Shown here: piece after piece, positions 46,476 to 56,482 of the stretch
Layout: every line of letters starts with the position of its first letter
Position numbering within the stretch: position 1 is the stretch's first letter
Source: Crotalaria pallida
Lineage: Eukaryota > Streptophyta > Magnoliopsida > Fabales > Fabaceae
Direction: 5' to 3'
NCBI GenBank assembly: GCA_037953625.1
Contig: CM075650.1
Location: 118,217,706-118,281,705, forward strand
Length of the DNA: 64,000 bases
Position numbers and translations under genes: made by a program
Notes under the pieces: generated by a model
The model's input: only the letters and a program-made list of their open reading frames with translations
What the model was told of the DNA's origin: nothing
The model's database searches: none

Positions 46476-46909
46476 TGTGTGCAACACACCATTGAACCAT
46501 CAAACCAACAGTATACCACATACTGCCCACATTGTCCACCTCAATGTGTCATCGAGCAAGTAGTAACATTTGGCACTCCCAGAGGCCCTCCTCATGTTCC
46601 AAAGACATGACACAACGATAACTCATCACCGTTCACGGTGCATGAATGCATGCAAGTATTCCCTCAAGATTATTCGTTAATCTCATCGTATACAATATGT
46701 AATGAATTCATCAATGAGATATATCAATTTCCATGCTTAGGAATTATGGAATTTATTAAAGGAAGTATCACATTATTCCCTTTAAGTGTCATTAGGTTTA
46801 AATGGAAGTGGTTAGATTAAAAATGGTGTTTTCTCAACATTTTAGTAAAAGACTCGAGTAGTAGCTTCAATACTCAAGTAGTTCTTCAATTTCATGAAAT
46901 TGTGTATCA

Positions 46910-47240
46910 GACTGCCCAGAATACTCGAGTATTTCCCAAAATACTCGAGTAGTTTACAGTTCAGAATACTTGAGTATTTCACAAAATACTAGAGTATTTT
47001 TCAACCAGAATACTTGAGTGTTTCACAAAATACTAGAGTATTTTTCTGCCCAAAATACTAGAGTATTTCACAGAATACTAGAGTATTTTGCAGCCCAGAA
47101 TACTAGAGTATTTTACAAAATACTAGAGTATTTCGTGATCTTCTGGGAAGCTTGCATCATAAAATACTCGAGTGTTTTACCAAATACTCGAGTTTTTTTA
47201 CCAAATACTCGAGTGTTTTACCAAATACTCGAGTGTTTTT
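46910..47240. repeat. Array of AATACTCGAGTATT-type palindromes
   Basis: About 17 copies of AATACT(C/A/T)GAGTATTT alternate with short spacers (CAC, CAA, CAG). Several are perfect 14-bp palindromes with a central CTCGAG; others have decayed to CTAGAG or CTTGAG. Two more copies lie at 48470-48505. Confidence 0.95.
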
Positions 47241-48812
47241 GACAACAGATGCACTACAACTTGGTTTTAACATACCATTTTCAATTCTAGTCAATTCCAA
47301 CTTAAACCAATGATCAACAAAGCTTTACATACACAAATTAAACATGTCTCAACACAGAGATCGCATCAATTCACAGGAAATCATAATCATTCATCAATTA
47401 TGCATGAAAATCACATATTATGCAACTTAAGGTACCAATTTCAATTCTACTCATTTTGGCATAATTTCAGCATTGATTTAGCTCATATGCAACCAAATAA
47501 ACTTGCCTTAACATGTAGCATGCCTCAAATTGGCCTCTAAGCCATATTCCTATTTCAATCTATGCCCTTAGAGTCTCATGGTGACTCCTCCTACTTTCTA
47601 ATGCAATTTACTCTTATTCTAGCAAATGGTAAGCCTCCCCCATACCTTAGGGTTGTTCTTGAACAAAAACTCCGCAGAGAACAGCAACCAAATGCTCTAA
47701 CCACTTCCCACCCGAACTTGCATAACAGATTCAGCAGGGGTTCAAAACCACATCAATCGACATTCGAATCATGCATAAAAATTGGGGAAATTGGTTAGAC
47801 TATGTTCTCTATAACATGTACTTTGAAAACCAATAAGTTTCAGACCAAAAGAGAGCTTGAGCTTACCACAATTGAAGCTCAAAGTCGGCTCTCTGAATCT
47901 GAAATTCTAGTTTGGCAGATTTCAACACCTAACTTCACAAGCCCATAACTTTTCATCCAGGAACCCAAATCTCACAAAATTGGTATCAAATCGAAGCTCG
48001 TTGAAAGAGCTTTCAAATGGTATAACAGGCGTGAGGTAACTCTCAAGGAGGAGAGAGAATCGAAGGAAAGAAGGTGACGGGTCTAAACAGAGTTCTGGTT
48101 TTCGGCAGATTTGAAGCTCTAACTTGCAGAGCTCATCACTCTCACCACACTCAAGCTTAGCTCGCAATTTATGACTCTTTTCGAAGATCTGGATGTGAGC
48201 TTCGAAACGGTGTATGGTTTGTGTAGTATGACCCTGAAACGAGAGAGAATTGAGAGGACGAAGTTATGAACCCTAACTTGTGGAATTCTTCACGAAATTG
48301 GTAAAAATGGGTTGGTTGATTCATCAACCAGGGCTTAAATAGCCCTCCACCAAGCTCATGAAGCTCGACACGAAGGCCTTAGACGTGTTGAAGGACTGAT
48401 TTCGTGTCAAACGACGGTGACTCGGTGGTGGTGACTCACCAAACGCACTAACTCGTGCAACACTGACCAGAATACTCGAGTATTTTCAAAAATACTCGAG
48501 TATTTTGACCAGCTTTCACTAAAAACTTTGTTTAATTAATTTTAACCCCAAAAGACCTTCCATTATTGTTTTTAGGTCCTTCCAAGGACTTTAATGCAAA
48601 ATTTAATATTTTATGGAAAAACCTTACCATAAAATATTTTCACATAATACTTATAATGAATATATATCCAAATCAAACATGAAATTATTATTTATTTATA
48701 AAACCATTTTACTAACATATTTATTCGGAAGACGAAATTTGGGGTGTTACACGAAACACATTATATAAGTATTGGTCTTGTTTTCATTTGTATTAAGAGT
48801 GCAGGGAGAGTA

Positions 48813-50545
48813 ATGGATAAACCAAACATGTAAGTCACTCCATCACTCTTCCCTCTTCCTATTCAAGTTATTTTTTTCCCTCATTTTTCCCCTTAACTCA
48901 CTTTAACATCACTGGCAGGGATGTGCAAGCCAAGATATCTGGTAACCAACCTCAGCTGGATTCAGAGTCTATGTTTACTGCTGGCAACGTGGTGGATGAT
49001 GAAGCTTTAGCCGCTGGTATGGGAGCTGATTCACACACACTTGTCCCAAAATTAATGCAAGCTATTGAGGTATGAACAAAAACACTTGTGTATCAACACC
49101 CTTCCATTACCCTTCTCTTTCTCTTCTTTAGTATGTTTGAATGGTTTTTGTGAGTAGTGATATTGACCCATCTGAAAATGATATAACTTGTACACACACT
49201 ACTCATATTCATCTACAAAAGTGATATAATTATGCCATTATGATCTCTGTCACAGTTGTCTCATTTGCTTACCCTCAGTCTTGATGATGAGATTGGTGTT
49301 GGTCGTAATGTGATCATTTAATGGCATAGTTTTTATTTTATTTAAATATTAAATATGCATACATAATGGTTTCATATTAGGTTCAGTCTCTTGCCATGGT
49401 ATTGTTGGTTCATGACTGAGCTAACTCTTTCCTTGTTTGCTTGTTTTTTAATGTCTAAACTACAAGTAATTACAAAAACGTGTCACCACTCTTGAAGAGC
49501 ATGATGCTGGGCACATGAATGCCATCAAGTTGCTTGAACTTGTGGTGCTTAAGAAAAAGGATGTTATCATAGAAGGTGAGAAGGGGACTGGTGGGAGTGA
49601 GGCAAGGAAGGTTATCGACCTTGATTCTGAGAACAATGACAAGGAGCAAGCAGGTGCACATTCATCACCAGATTTTGAGTTCCCACATGACTTCCCACAT
49701 TCATCACCAGGTTTTGACTTCCCACATAATAGTCTCAGATGAAGAAGGAGGTTCTGAGCGTCATAGCACTTTCTCAAGTCCCAATATAAAGCTGGGAAAC
49801 CTTTATCATGATTATGGTGCTCCTAGGTCCTCAAAGGTAAAATATAGCCCGGGTTCATGTGCTTGGTTTTTAATTTTTTCACATGTTCAATACCTTATAC
49901 ATTTCTCCTGATGTGCATAAATGTAATTTTGGAAAGGCAGAAGACCTACTCGCATCAGGGAAAAAGCTATTTTATTCACCTACAAGCAACAAGCAAACAC
50001 CAATGCCAAGGCCACCAAGGTCTGGTGGAGGACTATCCACCAATGCTTCTCAAATTCAGACATCATCGAGTGGTTCCAAGGGCAAGGCTGTTAACACTGG
50101 ATCATCCCAACCCAAGAACACACCTAGACAGAAATCGGTGGCGATTCCTTGTATCATGAAACCTCTGTTCAAGCCCCCTGCTGACCTGAACCTCACGCTT
50201 TCTGAGGCTATGATGTTTTCATTCATATTTGGTGAGGAAATGGAGCTCTAGTAAGTGTTCGTATATACATGGATAACTTATACATTTGTCATGATTGCTA
50301 AAAAATGAGGTACCTAACTTTCAACTTAATTCCAAATATGCAGTGAAACACTAGTGACCACGGGAGATTTGCTACTTTGGAGGCTTGACTTCCTCTGCTT
50401 TATGCCTGAGAACGAGATAAGTGAAAAGGCAAGTAATGATCGTTATTCAACTTAATTACCTTAAATTCTAATGTAAATATAATTAATATGCCCCTTGTAA
50501 ATGATGATAGTAAATTGTTGTTGTTGTACAGGTCTTAGCTGTCTA
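48813..50545 (+). pseudogene. Ulp1/C48-protease-like gene, 5' part, interrupted by retrotransposon array
   Basis: Exon-like pieces: 48813-48829 plus 48919-49069 (MDKPNM, then DVQAKISGNQPQLD, ending KLMQAIE); about 49476-49735 (RVTTLEEHDAGHMNAIKLLE, acidic tail); 49740-49836 (SDEEGGSERHSTF); 49937-50250 (Ser/Pro-rich, then MKPLFKPPADLNLTLSEAMM and FSFIFGEEMEL); about 50343-50430 (LVTTGDLLLWRLDF, FMPENEIS); and 50532-50545 (VLAVY). Some joins lack clean signals, and the exon near 49476 would begin with a stop, so the gene may already have been degenerate. Its continuation lies at 60674, beyond the 10.1-kb insertion. The assignment rests on the protease-like half downstream. Confidence 0.6.
50541..50545 (+). 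repeat. 5-bp target-site duplication, left copy
   Basis: GTCTA directly before the first LTR; the identical GTCTA follows the last LTR at 60669-60673. Confidence 0.95.
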
Positions 50546-52156
50546 TGTTAGTTCCATGATGAACATGATGAATGTTTTGATAATGACAAAGTGTTTTTAA
50601 ACAAGCTACAAGTGTTGATCAAGTTTCAAGCTCAACAAGCAACAACAAACATCAAATGAAGAAGAGAGAAAGCAAGCTCATGAAGACCTAAGTTTGAGTG
50701 TATTTGTATTTTATCTTTTGCCTCTCAAGCTTCATAGGTTTTTTATTTGGGTAGATTATTATAGAGGGTAGTGAATCTCATTCATAAGTCATGATTTAAT
50801 CATAATTTGAGTTTTCACTTAACCTAGAATCAATAGGTGGCTTAAAGGTTTTAAAGGAAAGGTTGGATTTTGAGAAAACAAGTTTTGAACATGTGCAGTA
50901 CCAACTTAATCGATTAAGTGACTAACTTAATCGAGTACTACTCGAGTAGTTTGCAACTTAATCGATTAAGTACTACTGAATTGATTTTTAAAATACGTTT
51001 TTCACTTCTCAAAATCAGTTTTCAAGTGCTACAACTTTTGGGTATCCTATATAAACCTTTTCCTATTATTTGTGATAAATTAGAATCATTTCATACAAGT
51101 TTTAAAAAGAATCAAGCCACTCTATTCTCTCTCATTTTCTAAAGATCAAAGTTCTCATATTTTCATATTCTTTGATCAAGAACCTTTGAATCTCTTATAG
51201 TGAATTGTCATAACTCTTGATTGAGATTCATAGGATTGTTTTGTGTTTTCTATTGTGCTGTAATCTTTGCAAGAAGGCAAGCCACTACAACAAACAAGAA
51301 GCCTTGGTGTGTCGATTTTATCATCAAGCAAGTGCATTCTTATTGAAGAAGAAGAAGAAGTCTTGGTTGTGAATCAAGCAAGTGAAGCCTTGGTGTGTGG
51401 TTTATCATCAAGCAATTGAAGACTTGTTGTGTCGATTATCAACAAGGGGTAGAGGTTAGATTAGAGAGAAGATCAATATGATTACAAGGCAAGGGTGTCG
51501 GTTATCTCTTGTAAGCTAGCAAGAAGGGAGTCTTGTGAGGCAATCACTTGTAATTTGAGAACTCTAATTCCTCGTAGTGAAGAATCTCTCTTGGTTGAAG
51601 AGGGGACTGGATGTAGCTTTCAAGCGGATGAAAGTGAACCAGGATAAATCACTGTGTCGTATCTCTAAACCCTTACTCTTTATATTCAAGTCATTTGATT
51701 GCGTTCTTGGTTGAAAACCTAGAAAGATTGATTTTCATAATTGATTGAATTGAATCTTTAATTGTTCAAATTGATAAATGGAAAATCATTTTCATAACTA
51801 GGTTAATCAATAAGAATATAGGTGTTAATCATTTCCGTTGAATCTCTGATCTTTCGTGTGAATTGATTGATTTTCGTATGCGAATGAAAACTTGATTTTT
51901 CTGGTTTCTGCAAGTAATACTCGAGTACACGACTTGCTTAATCGAGTAAGTATTTTTGATCTCTCAGACTTAATCGATTTAGTTGCAGATTAATCGATTA
52001 AGTTAGTGAAAATTTGCAAAAATCTGTTGTTTTGATTGTTTCGATTTGTTTCATTCGAAAATCTTTCAAGGTAGCTTCAACACCTATTCAACCCCCCCTT
52101 CTAGGTGTTTTCCTAGGGTTCCTAAGTCTCTCCAACCACCAATTGCGGTTTCCTCA
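50546..52156 (+). mobile_element. LTR 1 of the copia array
   Basis: It begins TGTTAGTTCCATGATG and ends GCGGTTTCCTCA. TATA box TATATAAA at 51048-51055. Carries palindromes ACTTAATCGATTAAGT and TACTCGAGTA. Eleven positions distinguish it from both other LTRs. Confidence 0.95.
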
Positions 52157-52172
52157 ATTGGTATCAGAGCTC
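52157..52172 (+). other. Primer-binding site, copy 1
   Basis: ATTGGTATCAGAGC directly abuts the LTR end. TGGTATCAGAGC (52159-52170) complements the 3' end of initiator tRNA-Met. Confidence 0.95.
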
Positions 52173-52228
52173 GGTCGAAAGACACGAGCATAAGAGCTTT
52201 TTCGTAAAGATCCTTTAAGAAAATCGCA

Positions 52229-54019
52229 ATGGGTTCCATGAATCCCTTTGGTGGTGAAGGTGCTTCAATAAGTCGTCCACCATTGTTTGCCGGAGAAGGC
52301 TATGCATATTGGAAAGTCAGAATGAAAATCTTTATCCAAGCCATAGATAGTGAAATTTGGAAAGTAGTTGAAAAAGGTCCTCATATCCCCTCTAGTTTAG
52401 TTGAAGGTGTAGAACAATTGATCCCCGAGGATAAGTGGAAGGATGATGATAGAAAGAAAGTACAATATGATTATAAAGCAAAGAATATCATCACATCCGC
52501 TTTATCCTATGACGAGTTCTTTAGAGTTTCTCAATGTTCTAGTGCTAAGGAAATGTGGGACACTTTACAAGTGACTCATGAAGGAACTAGTGAGGTTAGG
52601 AGAGCTAGATTGAATGCTTTAATGTGTGATTATGAATTGTTTCATATGCTTCCAAATGAATCTATTAATGATATGCAAAAGCGTTTTACTCACATTATAA
52701 ATCATTTACTTGCTCTTGGTAAAACTTTTCTTAAAGGTGAACTTTCTAACAAAGTGTTGAGATGTTTAGACAGGAATTGGCAACCAAAAGTAACGGCTAT
52801 TGTTGAATCTAAAAATTTGGATGCTATGGATCTAGCAACACTTTTCGGAAAGCTTCAAGAACATGAAATGGAGCTTGGACGATTAAGTATCAATGAAGAG
52901 TCGGATAAGAACAAATCAAGGAAAGGACTTGCTCTTAGAGTCAAAAGTGCATATAAAAAGAAAGATAGTTCCGATGATGATGATAGTGAAGATTCCGATT
53001 CCGATGTTGATGAAAAAGACATGAAACTTTTGTTAAAAGAGTTTGACAAGTTTCTAAGGAGAAAAGGAAGGTTGAACAAGGACAAAAGTAAAGAGAAGGA
53101 TTCCCCACACTATAAGACCAAAACTTCAAAAGAAGGTGTAGTTTGCCATGAATGTGGAAAGCCCGGACATCTCAAGTATTCATGCTCTAGGTATCTCAAG
53201 AAGAAGGAGAAAGACAAGAAGAATTCTAAATCTAAAAGAGCATACATAGTTTGGGATAGTGATGAAGATGACAAGAAAAGCACATCAAGTAGTTCATTGG
53301 ATAATGAAGAAGCCGCTTGTCTCAACTTGATAACTCTAGTAGATGATGAAGAACAAAGTTCAAATGATGAATCAAGTTATCAAAGCGAGGATAGCAATGT
53401 AAGTGAATCTAAATCCGAAATTTCTTCTAAATATGAATTGTTACATAATGCTTATGAAGAAATGTATGAACAACTTGAAAAACTAGCTTTGAAAAACATT
53501 GAAAGAAAGAAGCTCATTTTGAAACATCAAAAAGAGATTTTAGAACTTCAAAAACAAGTTGATGAGCTTAATCTTGAAAATGAAACTCTTGATCTTATAT
53601 ATGCTAGTTCTTCTTGTGATTGTGCTAGTAGATTGAATATTGTGGTTGATTGTGAGAATTGCAAGTTGCTTAAAGATGAAAATGCTATTTTGAAAAATAA
53701 GCTTGCAAGTTTCACCATTTGTGATATTAGATTGCGCACATTGTTAAATTTTCAAAGAGAAAATTCAAACAAATTTGGTTTGGGTTATACTAATGCTAAG
53801 AGTAAATCTCATAGAAATGTTGTTGATTTTTCTAAAGTTGATTTTTCAAATCCTCCAACATGTTTCTATTGTGGTACTCATGGACATACTTCAAATGTGT
53901 GTTATGTTAAAGTGCATGGTATACCTAAAGGAAATTTTGTTTGGATGAAAAAGGGTGAAAGTCCCTACACTAACAAAAATGGATCCAAAACCATTTGGAT
54001 ACCAAAAAGCAAAGCATGA
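52229..54019 (+). CDS. Sirevirus-like Gag, copy 1 (596 aa)
   Basis: The ORF starts 72 bp after the LTR end, at the first ATG after the PBS. It encodes a UBN2-type copia gag: FAGEGYAYWKVRMKIFIQAI near the N-terminus, SAKEMWDTLQVTHEGT, NDMQKRFTHIINHLLALGK and WQPKVTAIVESKNL. Two CCHC zinc knuckles are present: CHECGKPGHLKYSC (residues 306-319) and CFYCGTHGHTSNVC (545-558). A Lys/Asp/Ser-rich segment (250-300) and a coiled-coil-like stretch (KLILKHQKEILELQKQVDEL, about 430-450) lie between. It ends IWIPKSKA at exactly the point where full-length relatives enter protease. It presumably assembles particles. It differs from copy 2 at three residues. Confidence 0.95.
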   Translation: MGSMNPFGGEGASISRPPLFAGEGYAYWKVRMKIFIQAIDSEIWKVVEKGPHIPSSLVEGVEQLIPEDKWKDDDRKKVQYDYKAKNIITSALSYDEFFRVSQCSSAKEMWDTLQVTHEGTSEVRRARLNALMCDYELFHMLPNESINDMQKRFTHIINHLLALGKTFLKGELSNKVLRCLDRNWQPKVTAIVESKNLDAMDLATLFGKLQEHEMELGRLSINEESDKNKSRKGLALRVKSAYKKKDSSDDDDSEDSDSDVDEKDMKLLLKEFDKFLRRKGRLNKDKSKEKDSPHYKTKTSKEGVVCHECGKPGHLKYSCSRYLKKKEKDKKNSKSKRAYIVWDSDEDDKKSTSSSSLDNEEAACLNLITLVDDEEQSSNDESSYQSEDSNVSESKSEISSKYELLHNAYEEMYEQLEKLALKNIERKKLILKHQKEILELQKQVDELNLENETLDLIYASSSCDCASRLNIVVDCENCKLLKDENAILKNKLASFTICDIRLRTLLNFQRENSNKFGLGYTNAKSKSHRNVVDFSKVDFSNPPTCFYCGTHGHTSNVCYVKVHGIPKGNFVWMKKGESPYTNKNGSKTIWIPKSKA

Positions 54020-54796
54020 TTGTTTTGAAGGTTTGATTGAAGATGCAAATGAATGACACATGCCCTCAATTGGTCTCAACTATGAATGTCTATATTCACA
54101 TCTTCAATTGGTATCACACTTGCATCTCAAGTGAATGTCCTACAAAGTGGTAATATTTGATATTGATATATTATCTCAATTGGTATCTTCTCAATTGATA
54201 TTACTTTTCTAAATGTTTAGTTAATTCAATTGGTATCATTGAGTTGATTAAAGCATGATGATCATATAATTGAAATCTTATTAAAGTATGATGCTTTGGT
54301 GTTATATTTCTTTACATTGATATCTTCTTTGTTAAGTGATACTATGATCTTTTTAGTTCTCAATTGGTATTATATTTCATTGTTATATTCTCTTACCAAT
54401 TGATATCACATTTCAAAGTATAGCTCTATTGTATTTGTTCAATTGGTATCAATGTTGTGAAGAAATGATCATTGATTTCTTACCTTGGCTTAGATCTTAT
54501 ATTTCAATTGGTATATATTTCTTTTTGATAATGCCAAAGGGGGAGAAATGGTATGTTTTGAAACATGGGAGAAATATGATATTATATTTGGAGAAAGGTT
54601 GTTTTGTTGTTTTTATGTAGGTTGAGCTAAGTTGTTTAAGATAGGGGGAGAATCAAGCTTCTATCTCAATTGGATTCAAGTGTTAAAGCATTGATTGAGG
54701 GGGAGAAAGAGTCTTCTCAAGTGATCAAATGTTTCAAGCATCAACAACTTCAAGCGATTTCAAAACATGGGTTGTCATTTTCAAAAAGGGGGAGAT
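54020..54796 (+). other. 3' non-coding part of copy 1 with repeated TCAATTGGTATCA motifs and PPTs
   Basis: About nine copies of a TCAATTGGTATCA-like motif occur between 54067 and 54670. Four GGGGGAGA polypurine motifs occur at about 54538, 54642, 54700 and 54787; the last abuts LTR 2 as the functional PPT (AAAAAGGGGGAGA). No pol remnant is recognisable. Confidence 0.85.
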
Positions 54797-56410
54797 TGTT
54801 AGTTCCATGATGAACATGATGAATGTTTTGATAATGACAAAGTGTTTTTGAACAAGCTACAAGTGTTGATCAAGTTTCAAGCTCAACAAGCAACAACAAA
54901 CATCAAATGAAGAAGAGAGAAAGCAAGCTCATGGAGACCTAAGTTTGAGTGTATTTGTATTTCTTTTATCTTTTGCCTCTCAAGCTTCATAGGTTTTTTA
55001 TTTGGGTAGATTATTATAGAGGGTAGTGAATCTCATTCATAAGTCATGATTTAATCATAATTTGAGTTTTCACTTAACCTAGAATCAATAGGTGGCTTAA
55101 AGGTTTTAAAGGAAAGGTTGGATTTTGAGAAAACAAGTTTTGAACATGTGCAGTACCAACTTAATCGATTAAGTGACTAACTTAATCGAGTACTACTCGA
55201 GTAGTCTGCAACTTAATCGATTAAGTACTGCTGAACTGATTTTTAAAATACGTTTTTCACTTCTCAAAATCAGTTTTCAAGTGCTACAACTTTTGGGTAT
55301 CCTATATAAACCTTTTCCTATTATTTGTGATAAATTAGAATCATTTCATACAAGTTTTACAAAGAATCAAGCCACTCTATTCTCTCTCATTTTCTAAAGA
55401 TCAAAGTTCTCATATTTTCATATTCTTTGATCAAGAACCTTTGAATCTCTTATGGTGAATTGTCATAACTCTTGATTGAGATTCATAGGATTGTTTTGTG
55501 TTTTCTATTGTGCTGTAATCTTTGCAAGAAGGAAAGCCACTACAACAAACAAGAAGCCTTGGTGTGTCGATTTTATCATCAAGCAAGTGCATTCTTATTG
55601 AAGAAGAAGAAGAAGTCTTGGTTGTGAATCAAGCAAGTGAAGCCTTGGTGTGTGGTTTATCATCAAGCAATTGAAGACTTGTTGTGTCGATTATCAACAA
55701 GGGGTAGAGGTTAGATTAGAGAGAAGATCAATAGGATTACAAGGCAAGGGTGTCGGTTATCTCTTGTAAGCTAGCAAGAAGGGAGTCTTGTGAGGCAATC
55801 ACTTGTAATTTGAGAACTCTAATTCCTCATAGTGAAGAATCTCTCTTGGTTGAAGAGGGGACTGGATGTAGCTTTCAAGCGGATGAAAGTGAACCAGGAT
55901 AAATCACTTGTCGTATCTCTAAACCCTTACTCTTTATATTCAAGTCATTTGATTGCGTTCTTGGTTGAAAACCTAGAAAGATTGATTTTCATAATTGATT
56001 GAATTGAATCTTTAATTGTTCAAATTGATAAAGGGAAAATCATTTTCATAACTAGGTTAATCAATAAGAATATAGGTGTTAATCATTTCCGTTGAATCTC
56101 TGATCTTTCGTGTGAATTGATTGATTTTCGTATGCGAATGAAAACTTGATTTTTCTGGTTTCTGCAAGTAATACTCGAGTACACGACTTGCTTAATCGAG
56201 TAAGTATTTTTGATCTCTCAGACTTAATCGATTTAGTTGCAGATTAATCGATTAAGTTAGTGAAAATTTGCAAAAATCTGTTGTTTTGATTGTTTCGATT
56301 TGTTTCATTCGAAAATCTTTCAAGGTAGCTTCAACACCTATTCAACCCCCCCTTCTAGGTGTTTTCCTAGGGTTCCTAAGTCTTTCCAACCACCAATTGC
56401 GGTTTCCTCA
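54797..56410 (+). mobile_element. LTR 2 (middle, shared) of the copia array
   Basis: Same ends as LTR 1. TATA box TATATAAA at 55303-55310. Its left three quarters match LTR 3 at all eleven LTR 1-specific positions, while the right quarter matches LTR 1 at three positions where LTR 3 differs. Confidence 0.95.
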
Positions 56411-56426
56411 ATTGGTATCAGAGCTC
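56411..56426 (+). other. Primer-binding site, copy 2
   Basis: Same ATTGGTATCAGAGC context as copy 1, abutting LTR 2. Confidence 0.95.
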
Positions 56427-56482
56427 GGTCGAAAGACACGAGCATAAGAGCTTTTTCGTAAAGATCCTTTAAGAAAATCGCA

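Larger units (their letters stand above)
45202..48751 (-). mobile_element. Solo LTR (3.55 kb) of a Ty3/gypsy-type element
   Basis: The ends TGTAACATCCC and GGGGTGTTACA bound 3550 bp without gag/pol. Flanks TGAAA (45197-45201) and CGAAA (48752-48756) form a 5-bp target duplication with one mismatch. A GGCTATTTAAGCCC TATA-like box read on the minus strand (about 48329-48342), followed by a leader-like region, sets the orientation as minus. It contains two separate tandem-repeat blocks (46085-46470 and 46910-47240). ORFs inside it are repeat artefacts. Confidence 0.75.

Noticed and set aside
50918..51142. 74-codon ORFs repeated in each copia LTR (also at 55173 and 59427)
   Set aside because: They are located across the TATA box and repeats of the LTR, have no domain, and are repeated only because the LTRs are.
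52855..54079. Minus-strand ORFs opposite gag
   Set aside because: Antisense shadows of the gag coding sequence; Ser/Leu-rich translations mirror the Asp/Glu/Lys-rich sense strand.
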